Assembly: GCA_029261435.1 (NCBI GenBank) | Contig: JAJDBI010000104.1 | Location: forward strand, 1 to 8,277 | Origin: Nitrospinaceae bacterium | GTDB taxonomy: Bacteria > Nitrospinota > Nitrospinia > Nitrospinales > VA-1 | Reading direction: 5' to 3' | Length of the DNA: 8,277 nt | Part shown: positions 1 through 6,524 of the stretch, in pieces | Layout: every line of letters begins with the position of its first letter | How positions within the stretch are numbered: position 1 is the stretch's first letter | Translations under genes and position numbers: made by a program | The notes under the pieces: generated by a model | What the model was told of the DNA's origin: nothing | What the model saw: only the letters and a program-made list of their open reading frames with translations | Databases searched by the model: none

Positions 1-19
1 GTAACCGTCCGGGCATACC
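1..19 (+). repeat. IS66 left terminal inverted repeat
   Basis: Read inward from base 1, this end matches the inverted right end at 15 of 19 positions: the first eleven bases are identical, four differ, then TACC matches again. Similarity resumes farther in (GCCTATA at 25-31, then TAAATT at 34-39) after an offset of about five bases relative to the right end. This is the tnpC-proximal end, 20 bases from the tnpC stop codon. Confidence 0.88.
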
Positions 20-38
20 AGCTAGCCTATATGTAAAT

Positions 39-1598
39 TCACTGAAATTCTAAATTGAGCGGTTCAGATGGTTGCCAGTTCCATGGCAATAATTCATCAA
101 TTTTTGAGTTTAGCTGTGATGGGAGACGTTTTAAGATATCCCGCAAATAATGATAGGGGTTGATCTCATTAAGTTTGCACGTTTCAATGAGGCTATAAAA
201 AATAGCAGCGTTTTCTGCTCCCTGATCATTACCTGCAAATAAATAATTTTTCCTGCCTATAGCTACCACACGCATTAATCGTTCAGCTGCATTATTATCA
301 ATGGCAAGTATGCCATCATCGCAATAGCGCTTTAATGCTTCCCAATTTTTCAGAGTGTAGCTTATTGCTTTCCCTAAAGGACTTTTCGGCAATATGTTTT
401 CTATTTTATGATCCAACCATTTTTTAAACTTATCCAGTATAGGAATGGAATGCTCTTGTCGATACTCATAACGCTGTTGATCATTCATATCCTTAACATG
501 TTTTTCAATTTTATATAATTGCTGGATAAACCCAAGTGCTTGATGAGCGCTACCTGCTTTCTTAGCGTGTTTAGCTAGGTCATAAAATTTCCGTCGTGCA
601 TGAGCCATACAAGCCACTTCGATAATATCAAAGTCTTTATGCTGATCTTGATACAGCACATCATAACCCGTATAAGCATCCGCTTGCAGATACCCTTGAT
701 AGCCTTTTAAAAAATCCATTGGCCCTATTTGATGTCGCGTAGGCGTATAATCATAAACGGCACAAGGCGGGGCATTTTTACCACCACCGAAGTAAATCCA
801 CAACCGACCTTTTTTAGCTTTATCCTGACCCACCTGTAAAACTGGTATAATGGTATCATCGGTATGGATTTTAGGGGATTTTAACAAAGTCTTTGTCATT
901 ACAGCCACAATAGGCTTGAGTAACATAGCACACTGCATATGCCAGCCACACAGTGTTGATCGAGATAGCTCAATACCTTCTCGAGCCCATATTTCAGATT
1001 GTCGATATAACGGAAGATGATCATCATATTTTTTGACGAGGGTATCTGCTAATAATCCTGGGCCTGCCATGGATTGATCAATAGGTTGACGAGGCATGTC
1101 AGCTGTAATAATAGAAGATTCCACTTTGCAGCCTGTATACTTAAAGCGAGCATGCTCAACCACATAAACTTGAACAGGAATAATATCTAATTGCCTTAAA
1201 ATATCTTCCCCAATCTTTTTTAGAGCAACACCACAACCACAGCCACATATTTTTTGTTCTTCTTCTAAATCATATTCAATGCGATATTGAGGTAGATTCT
1301 CAGGAAATTGTCGTTGTCCCCGTTGTGATTTTTTACGCTCGTAAGTGATCGTTTCTTTTTCAGTAGGCGATGAAGAGTCAGGTGTCTCATCTGCGAAGGA
1401 TGTTTCTCCAAATAATAGACCTTGATTAGGAATGCCTTGCTCTGATCTTTGACCGTATTGATGGCGTAGTAAAGTTTTTAATTGGTGGTGTAGTTGTTCA
1501 TATTGCTGGCGTATCTCACCGATAATCTCTTGCTGCTTTATAATCAACTGATGTGCGGCATTGAGATCTTTTGGTAATGTATTTTTATCCCTATTCAT
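39..1598 (-). CDS. tnpC: IS66 family transposase TnpC
   Basis: This 519-residue protein is the DDE transposase that cuts and joins the IS66 ends. Residues 10-50 form a probable coiled coil. A zinc-finger-like IS66 region lies around 117-157 (C118, C120, C122, C157), followed by the catalytic core with candidate acidic residues at D247 or D248 (HTDDT), D307 (QADAYTG) and E439 (NNAAER). An IS66 C-terminal domain covers about 472-512. Length and domain order are normal for the family. The second half of the finger is unusual: family members I recall carry two cysteines after KY, whereas here KYTGCKV keeps only one. The start is ATG with no clear Shine-Dalgarno sequence. It lies 94 bases after tnpB, so translation may rely on the upstream genes. 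Confidence 0.95.
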   Translation of the reverse strand: MNRDKNTLPKDLNAAHQLIIKQQEIIGEIRQQYEQLHHQLKTLLRHQYGQRSEQGIPNQGLLFGETSFADETPDSSSPTEKETITYERKKSQRGQRQFPENLPQYRIEYDLEEEQKICGCGCGVALKKIGEDILRQLDIIPVQVYVVEHARFKYTGCKVESSIITADMPRQPIDQSMAGPGLLADTLVKKYDDHLPLYRQSEIWAREGIELSRSTLCGWHMQCAMLLKPIVAVMTKTLLKSPKIHTDDTIIPVLQVGQDKAKKGRLWIYFGGGKNAPPCAVYDYTPTRHQIGPMDFLKGYQGYLQADAYTGYDVLYQDQHKDFDIIEVACMAHARRKFYDLAKHAKKAGSAHQALGFIQQLYKIEKHVKDMNDQQRYEYRQEHSIPILDKFKKWLDHKIENILPKSPLGKAISYTLKNWEALKRYCDDGILAIDNNAAERLMRVVAIGRKNYLFAGNDQGAENAAIFYSLIETCKLNEINPYHYLRDILKRLPSQLNSKIDELLPWNWQPSEPLNLEFQ

Positions 1599-1692
1599 AA
1601 TGCCATGATAAACAATTTCGTGCTTAAATAACAGTGATTTTTATGTTTTCCCTAAAACAAATATCTATATTTAACAGCAAATTAAATGGCAG

Positions 1693-2046
1693 TTAATTAA
1701 CAGACGCATTATCCAACGCATTCAATCGCTGTTGATGATGCAAGTCAATTCCTTCTAAAATCATCCCTAACTCAGTGGGGTTGACACTAAATACGTTACC
1801 TTGAATTTTAGGTAACCTAAAGACGGATTTTTCAAGTCGTTTATACCACAAACAAAAACCTGTTCTATCCCAATAAAGGATTTTTAATTTATCTCCTCGC
1901 TTGTTACTGAACACAAATAAATGCCCAGACATTGGATCTTTATTTAATACATCATGAACCAAAATACTCAGTCCGTCTATTGATTTTCTCATATCTACTT
2001 TAACAGTAGCAATATAAATACGTGTATTGGGTGGTAACATCATCAT
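1693..2046 (-). CDS. tnpB: IS66 accessory protein TnpB (Orf2)
   Basis: This 117-residue protein is the IS66 Orf2, an accessory protein needed for efficient transposition in studied IS66 elements; its biochemical role is not settled. The family signature is clear: DMRKSIDGL at 18-26, GHLFVF at 41-46, and a KILYWD...YKRLE stretch at 55-72. The length is typical. The start falls in three consecutive ATG codons, and the first overlaps the tnpA stop as ATGA (2043-2046), which indicates translational coupling. An AAGGA about eight bases upstream supports this start. Confidence 0.95.
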   Translation of the reverse strand: MMMLPPNTRIYIATVKVDMRKSIDGLSILVHDVLNKDPMSGHLFVFSNKRGDKLKILYWDRTGFCLWYKRLEKSVFRLPKIQGNVFSVNPTELGMILEGIDLHHQQRLNALDNASVN

Positions 2047-2414
2047 TGATCGATTCCTTTTAATAAGTGAATAAGGCGAACAAATAAACTGTCGTCAGTG
2101 TCATTGCAAAAACGAATGCTATAGTGATTAGCAGTTTTTAATTCAAGATAAGAGCTTGCGGATGATGATGGCAAACTCGGTGATATTGTTATCGGTATAA
2201 ATGGCGGTTGCAGCGAAGACGATTTGGTCACAGCAGTACTTAATTTGATCTTCTTTCCAAGTCGATAACTCCAGCGCTTCAAATCTGTATATTTTATTTG
2301 CTCACGCTCACTAAATTCTTTTGCCGTCAAATCACTCGCGTACCAACTGTCCACCAGCTTGATCCACACCTTTCGTCGCTGGGGTTGAGATTCTATTGAG
2401 TATACTTTATGCAC
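2043..2414 (-). CDS. tnpA: IS66 accessory protein TnpA (Orf1)
   Basis: This is the first gene of the IS66 operon, 123 residues. The N-terminal half carries the family's helix-turn-helix-like pattern (VWIKLVDSWYAS, then LTAKEFSE and LKRWSYRLGKK), consistent with DNA binding. The C-terminal half is serine- and proline-rich and poorly conserved, as is usual for this protein. Translation starts at GTG (2412-2414), supported by AGGAG at 2421-2425 six bases upstream; no ATG nearby competes. Its stop overlaps the tnpB start by four bases. I found no convincing promoter between it and the IS end. Confidence 0.92.
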   Translation of the reverse strand: MHKVYSIESQPQRRKVWIKLVDSWYASDLTAKEFSEREQIKYTDLKRWSYRLGKKIKLSTAVTKSSSLQPPFIPITISPSLPSSSASSYLELKTANHYSIRFCNDTDDSLFVRLIHLLKGIDQ

Positions 2415-2463
2415 TGACCGCTCCTGCTTAATAGTAATAACGGCTAGTATGCAATAGAAAAAT

Positions 2464-3285
2464 TTATTTTATAGGCGGTACAGACGGACGGTTACGAAAA
2501 TAGGCTCTACGCGAATTTAATCTATAACGAACCGGTGCTTGATCTTTGATTGGCGTAATATATTGATGTGATCTCCATGCTTGCTGAAAAAGTTTGCTAG
2601 CAATCGCTATATTACGCACCTTCACCCAACCTACAGTTTGATTCGCCGTAGAAACTAAATACCACATACCATCATTGGAAATATGTAAAATATGTATCGG
2701 CGCATTAGCTCTTAACATGGAATTTTGCAAATTATCAAAAGGAAACCCCTGCCCTGCTATATGCCTATTTTCAAATGATGGCTTGTTCGTAGGCAGTAAT
2801 CGTAAATTCGTAGAAACCACTGCAATTCCCGCGTGGACATCATTAGGAAATGCGACTAAATTCATATTTTGCTTAATGGCATGTGCCCACGCCTTACTGT
2901 GAGGGTAACGATTCTCACTCCACCCAGGGTGAGCAAAGTACTGTTGGATTAACTGCTTCTCAATATTCAGAATGTCCTTTTTTGTGAAAAATTGATAGGG
3001 ATGATCCCAGGGTGAATAATAGACTTTCAAAAAATGCTGTTTGAGCTTCTTTACATAAGCCTTTTTAACACGACACTGCTGCTTATCATTGGCTAACAAA
3101 AAATGTAGTGCATTTTGCTTTATTTGATTAATAGCTTTATTGATTTCCTGCTTTTCTGTTGGAAAGGTCTTCTGCCAGCCTTCCGGAGCCTGCTTATAAG
3201 TGTCATAGCGATCACCAGCATTTCCCAGCAATGGATAACAAAAAATAAGGACTATTACTGCATATCGAAGCCCACGTAAAAGCAT
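2464..3285 (-). CDS. Secreted SH3-domain NlpC/P60-type protein, truncated by IS66
   Basis: The 273 residues visible are the front part of a secreted cell-wall peptidase-type protein. Residues 1-23 are a signal peptide (hydrophobic stretch, cut after GNA). Residues 30-150 resemble the N-terminal domain found before NlpC/P60 enzymes, including YYSPW at 89-93. Residues 155-229 are a bacterial SH3 domain (NLRLLP, GFPFDNLQ, NDGMWYLV, GWVKV). Family members continue into a Cys-His NlpC/P60 catalytic domain that cleaves peptidoglycan stem peptides; it is absent here. Native sequence stops at residue 263, where the IS66 end begins. The last ten residues (RNRPSVPPIK) are read from the IS, with R264 spanning the junction. 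ATG at 3283-3285 was chosen because GGAG sits seven bases upstream (3293-3296) and the signal peptide follows at once; the longer frame to 3321 lacks this. The product is probably non-catalytic or nonfunctional. Confidence 0.85.
   Translation of the reverse strand: MLLRGLRYAVIVLIFCYPLLGNAGDRYDTYKQAPEGWQKTFPTEKQEINKAINQIKQNALHFLLANDKQQCRVKKAYVKKLKQHFLKVYYSPWDHPYQFFTKKDILNIEKQLIQQYFAHPGWSENRYPHSKAWAHAIKQNMNLVAFPNDVHAGIAVVSTNLRLLPTNKPSFENRHIAGQGFPFDNLQNSMLRANAPIHILHISNDGMWYLVSTANQTVGWVKVRNIAIASKLFQQAWRSHQYITPIKDQAPVRYRLNSRRAYFRNRPSVPPIK
2477..2495 (-). repeat. IS66 right terminal inverted repeat
   Basis: On the minus strand this end starts GTAACCGTCCG at 2495 and reads inward, matching bases 1-11 exactly and 15 of 19 overall. 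It is the tnpA-proximal end, about 60 bases upstream of tnpA. It is also read as codons for the last residues of the interrupted SH3-domain gene. Confidence 0.88.
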
Positions 3286-3321
3286 TTGGATTCTCCATTT
3301 AATAAATACGAGGCAACACAA

Positions 3322-3350
3322 GTGACTCTAATCCAAATATCGCATAGAAT
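3322..3350 (+). promoter_or_regulatory. Candidate sigma-70 promoter for the PQ-loop gene
   Basis: GTGACT (3322-3327) and TAGAAT (3345-3350) match the -35 and -10 consensus at four and five of six positions, with a 17-base spacer. The predicted start near 3357 gives a leader of about 37 bases to the ATG at 3394. It also argues against the two upstream in-frame ATGs (3286 and 3349), which would lie before or inside the promoter. Confidence 0.5.
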
Positions 3351-3393
3351 GTACCTGCAAATCAATGCTAAGGAACCAACCCAAGGGATCACC

Positions 3394-4074
3394 ATGCTGC
3401 ATTTTCACCCCACCCAGACAACAGCAAACCTGATCAACTCCCTGTATGCCGCCAGCCTGTTAATGAATGCCAGCATGTTTCTGCCACAAACGTATAAGGT
3501 CTATAAAAACAAGTCCGGTGGTGAACTGTCTTTGCTGATGTTTCTTGGGTTTGGTATCGGCCAGATATTTGCGATACTCAATGGGTACTATTTCAATGAT
3601 CCTTTTATTTTTTATGGCTTTATATTTACTTTTTTCACTTGCGGATCCGTAAGCATCTCAATACTGTATTACAAGCACTTCAAACAACGCACCTATTGGC
3701 TTATCGGATTTTCTGCTGCGGCAATTCTCGCAACAATATCAATAGGTTTGAAAAATTCGGAGTTCAGACTAATAGCCTCAAACCTCTACACCACATTTCT
3801 TTTTTGTGGCGCAAGCCTTTACCTGGTTCAAGCATTCAAAATATACAAAGCAAAATGCTCTAAACATGTTTCTCTATTAATGCTAACCTCTTTTGTCATC
3901 TGCCAATCACTGGCTGTTTTAAATGGCCTAATATTCAATGATATCTATATTGTGATCGGCTATATTCCCGCCATTATATGCAGTGCAGTTGCCTTGATTG
4001 TCGCTTTACATTTCAAAGCAACATCACATAATGCTGCACTGGAACTGAAAACAACCGAACAGCTGCAGAATTAA
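3394..4074 (+). CDS. PQ-loop repeat membrane protein, seven helices, SWEET-like
   Basis: This 226-residue integral membrane protein belongs to the PQ-loop/MtN3 (SWEET and SemiSWEET) superfamily, whose characterised members move sugars or cationic amino acids. Hydrophobic segments lie near 13-32, 46-66, 71-93, 101-119, 130-149, 160-180 and 184-207, a 3+1+3 layout. The first repeat has the PQ motif (P31 Q32). The second has V145 Q146. Aligned without gaps, residues 17-94 and 131-208 share 31 of 78 positions, including SLLM, the LNG triplet and FND. Bacterial SemiSWEETs normally have a single three-helix repeat. ATG at 3394 is preferred because AAGGGA (3383-3388) stands five bases upstream, downstream of a candidate promoter. 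The longer frame from 3286 would overlap the divergent gene's leader. The substrate is unknown. Confidence 0.85.
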   Translation: MLHFHPTQTTANLINSLYAASLLMNASMFLPQTYKVYKNKSGGELSLLMFLGFGIGQIFAILNGYYFNDPFIFYGFIFTFFTCGSVSISILYYKHFKQRTYWLIGFSAAAILATISIGLKNSEFRLIASNLYTTFLFCGASLYLVQAFKIYKAKCSKHVSLLMLTSFVICQSLAVLNGLIFNDIYIVIGYIPAIICSAVALIVALHFKATSHNAALELKTTEQLQN

Positions 4075-5885
4075 TTTCTGCTTGCCCGGCGTCGATCACT
4101 TTCTTTCAACATCTTCTTACGCAAACGAATATTCTCCGGCGTAATTTCAAGCAACTCATCATCTTCAATAAAACTCAAAGCTTGCTCTAATGTGAATTGC
4201 GTTGCCGGTGTTAACACAATATTTTCATCCGTCCCTGATGCACGTACATTAGTTAGCTGCTTTCCTTTAACGACGTTCACCACCAAATCATTATTACGAA
4301 TATGCTTACCTACAATCATGCCTTCATATACTTCTGTTTGCGGCAGAATAAACATTTCACCACGTTCTTGTAAATTCCATAGAGAAAAGGCTGTTGCTTT
4401 ACCAGCACCAATAGAAATCAAAACACCATTCTTTCGCGTCATAACAGCCGCTTTTTCAACCGGCCCATAGTGATCAAAAACATGATGCATCACACCACTA
4501 CCCGAGGTTAACGTTAAAAAACGCGAATGAAAACCAATCAAACCTCGTGTAGGAATTACATATTCCAAACGCACGCGGCCTTTGCTATCAGGCTGCATAT
4601 CTTTCATTTTCCCTCTTCGCTCTGCAAGGTATTGCATAATGGTGCCCTGATGCTCCTCTTCCACATCAATCACAACATGCTCATAGGGCTCTTTCATTTC
4701 ACCATCAATTTCTTTAACAACTACCTCAGGACGAGATACAGCTAATTCATAACCTTCACGGCGCATTGTTTCAATTAAAATAGATAAATGTAACTCACCT
4801 CGGCCCGACACAATAAATTTATCGCCATCAGCACTGGTCTCCACTCGCAAAGCCACATTCGCAATTAACTCACGATCCAAACGGTCTCGAATTTGACGGC
4901 TCGTAACATACTTACCCTCTTTCCCTGCAAAAGGAGAATCATTCACTTGGAACGCCATACTCACTGTTGGCTCATCTACTGTGAGTGGTGGCAATCCTTC
5001 AACTTGACGTGGATCGCACAACGTATCCGAGATACGAATATTATCGATGCCAGTAACGGCGATAATATCACCCGCCGCAGCCTGTGCCACCTCACTTCTT
5101 TGCAGACCTAAATAAGCAAGAACCTGCAATACTTTACCATTACGCTTGCTGCCGTCCGGGCTCAGTACCGTCACAGGCATGTTGGTTTTCACCTGACCAC
5201 GCTTTACCCGACCAACCCCAATCGCACCCACATAACTCGAATAGTCCAGCGCACTAATTTGCATCTGAAATGGGCCATCAATTTCAACATCAGGCGGTGC
5301 TACATTCTCAGTAATCGCCTTAAACAATGGCTGCATATTGACATCTTCATCAGCAAGCTCATCTTTTGCATAACCATGTAAAGCAGAGGCATAAATAATC
5401 GGAAAATCCAGTTGCTCATCAGTAGCACCCAGACTATCAAACAAGTCAAATACTTGGTCCACTACCCAATCAGCCCGCGCTCCAGGTCGGTCGATTTTAT
5501 TAATCACAACGATAGGTTTTAAGCCCCAACTAAATGCTTTCTGTGTCACAAAACGGGTTTGAGGCATAGGGCCATCAACAGCATCCACCAATAATAAAAC
5601 AGAGTCCACCATCGATAGAATTCGCTCAACCTCACCACCAAAATCCGCGTGCCCAGGTGTATCTACGATATTAATACGATAACCATTCCATTCAATCGCT
5701 GTATTCTTAGCCAGAATGGTGATACCACGCTCTTGCTCTAACACGTTAGAGTCCATCATACGCTCTGTTGTGGTTGCTCTATCTCCGAGTGTCCCAGATT
5801 GCTGTAATAGCTCATCAACAAGGGTAGTTTTGCCGTGATCAACGTGGGCAATGATGGCAACATTTCTAATGTGGTCAGTTCGCAT
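4071..5885 (-). CDS. typA: Ribosome-associated GTPase TypA/BipA
   Basis: This translational GTPase of the EF-G family binds the ribosome and is needed for growth in the cold and under stress, and for ribosome assembly in studied bacteria. It has 604 residues, almost the same as the E. coli protein. The GTPase motifs are complete: AHVDHGKT at 13-20, RGITI at 53-57, DTPGH at 75-79, NKID at 129-132 and SAL at 167-169. The EF-G-like domains follow, then the TypA-specific C-terminal domain (about 480-604) with a basic end. The start MRTDHIRNVAI aligns with the family. The frame stays open upstream to 5990, but that extension is hydrophobic and unlike any TypA. The ribosome binding site is weak (CGAG, eight bases before ATG). 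Its stop overlaps the convergent PQ-loop gene's stop. Confidence 0.97.
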   Translation of the reverse strand: MRTDHIRNVAIIAHVDHGKTTLVDELLQQSGTLGDRATTTERMMDSNVLEQERGITILAKNTAIEWNGYRINIVDTPGHADFGGEVERILSMVDSVLLLVDAVDGPMPQTRFVTQKAFSWGLKPIVVINKIDRPGARADWVVDQVFDLFDSLGATDEQLDFPIIYASALHGYAKDELADEDVNMQPLFKAITENVAPPDVEIDGPFQMQISALDYSSYVGAIGVGRVKRGQVKTNMPVTVLSPDGSKRNGKVLQVLAYLGLQRSEVAQAAAGDIIAVTGIDNIRISDTLCDPRQVEGLPPLTVDEPTVSMAFQVNDSPFAGKEGKYVTSRQIRDRLDRELIANVALRVETSADGDKFIVSGRGELHLSILIETMRREGYELAVSRPEVVVKEIDGEMKEPYEHVVIDVEEEHQGTIMQYLAERRGKMKDMQPDSKGRVRLEYVIPTRGLIGFHSRFLTLTSGSGVMHHVFDHYGPVEKAAVMTRKNGVLISIGAGKATAFSLWNLQERGEMFILPQTEVYEGMIVGKHIRNNDLVVNVVKGKQLTNVRASGTDENIVLTPATQFTLEQALSFIEDDELLEITPENIRLRKKMLKESDRRRASRN

Positions 5886-5914
5886 AATAGTATCTCGATG
5901 GGGAAAAGCAGCGC

Positions 5915-5920
5915 AGTATA
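5915..5920 (-). promoter_or_regulatory. Candidate extended -10 promoter for typA
   Basis: On the minus strand the sequence TGCTATACT gives a -10 hexamer matching five of six consensus bases, preceded by the TGN extension that lets sigma-70 work without a good -35. The -35 position (5938-5943, TATTAA) is indeed poor. The predicted start is near 5908, leaving a leader of about 23 bases. Confidence 0.45.
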
Positions 5921-6068
5921 GCAAAGATATCAAGCAGTTAATAGGGGGTCTTAGAAACAGAGCTAAGATAAAAGCAAAGTAGGTGTGCATCCCTATTATC
6001 CGTGATAGAATGCTCTGGTTTGTTGCTATGTACAGCCTGTTTTAACGCCCTACTAACTGTTTGGTTCC

Positions 6069-6098
6069 TTAAGATTTGAGTTTGACATAGTCTATTAT
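6069..6098 (+). promoter_or_regulatory. Candidate promoter for the RRM protein gene
   Basis: TTAAGA (6069-6074) and TATTAT (6093-6098) match the -35 and -10 consensus at four and five positions, with an 18-base spacer. The predicted start near 6105 leaves a leader of about 19 bases containing the ribosome binding site GGAG (6112-6115 region). A perfect TTGACA at 6082-6087 lies between the two, but no good -10 stands at the right distance from it, so it may be incidental. Confidence 0.4.
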
Positions 6099-6123
6099 TT
6101 CGACTTTCTTTGGAGAACTTTAC

Positions 6124-6444
6124 ATGTCTAATAAACTCTATGTGGGCAACCTACCCTACCAAATTAATGAATCCGACCTAGAATCAGCTTTTGCTCCATT
6201 TGGTGAGATTACTGATGTTGCTCTCATAAAAGATCGCGAAACCGGTCGTCTTAAAGGCTTTGGTTTTGTTGAATATAGCTCTGCAGATGCTGCTAAAAAA
6301 GCACTTGAATTAGATGGTCAAGAACTGAGTGGTCGCCCAATGCGTGTTAGCATTGCTCGTGAAAAACAAGCTGGCGGTGGCGGCCGAGGTGGTCGTTCTA
6401 ACCGTGGTGGTAATCGTGAATACAATTCCGGCGGCAACTGGTAA
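6124..6444 (+). CDS. RNA-binding protein, single RRM with RGG-rich tail
   Basis: This 106-residue cytoplasmic RNA-binding protein has one RNA recognition motif (residues 4-80) and a glycine/arginine tail (84-105). Both ribonucleoprotein signatures are textbook: LYVGNL at 5-10 (RNP2) and KGFGFVEY at 44-51 (RNP1), with aromatic residues Y6, F46 and F48 placed to stack on RNA bases. The tail holds two RGG triplets. Such proteins are found in cyanobacteria and many proteobacteria and resemble plant and animal glycine-rich cold-inducible proteins. In some bacteria they are cold-regulated; here regulation is not visible. The start is firm, with TGGAGAA about nine bases before ATG. The gene stands alone, divergent from typA and closed by its own terminator. 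Confidence 0.93.
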   Translation: MSNKLYVGNLPYQINESDLESAFAPFGEITDVALIKDRETGRLKGFGFVEYSSADAAKKALELDGQELSGRPMRVSIAREKQAGGGGRGGRSNRGGNREYNSGGNW

Positions 6445-6462
6445 ATCACCAAATAAATGAAT

Positions 6463-6489
6463 AAAAAGCCCCTCTTTAGGGGCTTTTTT
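6463..6489 (+). terminator. Rho-independent terminator after the RRM gene
   Basis: AAAAAGCCCC (6463-6472) pairs perfectly with GGGGCTTTTT (6479-6488). One more T-A pair closes a four-base loop, and the six Ts at 6484-6489 provide the release tract. It begins 19 bases after the stop codon and separates this gene from birA. The A-run on the 5' side would also let it act on the other strand, though no minus-strand gene approaches from that side. Confidence 0.93.
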
Positions 6490-6495
6490 ATATCT

Positions 6496-6524
6496 TTGCA
6501 ACACCAAACAAGAACATCTATAAT
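6496..6524 (+). promoter_or_regulatory. Candidate sigma-70 promoter for birA
   Basis: A perfect TATAAT (6519-6524) is preceded, after exactly 17 bases, by TTGCAA (6496-6501), four of six to consensus. Transcription would start near 6531, about 43 bases before the birA ATG and just after the preceding terminator. This supports independent transcription of birA. Confidence 0.65.

Larger units (their letters stand above)
1..2495 (-). mobile_element. IS66-family insertion sequence, complete
   Basis: This is a three-gene IS66 element of about 2.5 kb, the usual size for the family. The order tnpA-tnpB-tnpC is read on the minus strand, and all three reading frames are open. Both ends begin with the same eleven bases, GTAACCGTCCG, reading inward, and the match continues imperfectly. 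The left end sits on the first base of the window. The right end at 2495 lies within the coding region of an SH3-domain gene, so the insertion has cut that gene. IS66 elements usually duplicate 8 bp of target. The right-hand copy would be GAAAATAG at 2496-2503, and the left copy would lie outside the window. With intact genes and ends, the element is probably able to transpose, which is an inference. Confidence 0.93.

Noticed and set aside
1595..1606. Three-codon minicistron (Met-Ala-Leu-stop) whose TGA overlaps the tnpC ATG
   Set aside because: It has the geometry of a coupling leader peptide but no ribosome binding site, and such a short frame arises easily by chance.
3369..3379. Eleven-base match to the inverse of 6061-6071 (TTGGTTCCTTA), both in intergenic DNA
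   Set aside because: A window of this size is expected to hold several chance 11-base matches over both strands, and neither site has symmetry or a consistent position.
3286..3393. Longer N-terminus for the PQ-loop protein from ATG at 3286 or 3349
   Set aside because: Both lie before or within a candidate promoter and lack a ribosome binding site. The added residues are not membrane-like or family-like, and ATG 3394 has AAGGGA at a good distance.
4192..5111. Open frames on the strand opposite typA
   Set aside because: They have no ribosome binding sites or recognisable domains, and they are antisense shadows of a highly conserved gene.
5886..5990. N-terminal extension of TypA, in frame to 5990
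   Set aside because: It is hydrophobic, unlike TypA proteins, and covers the likely promoter. The family start aligns with 5885.
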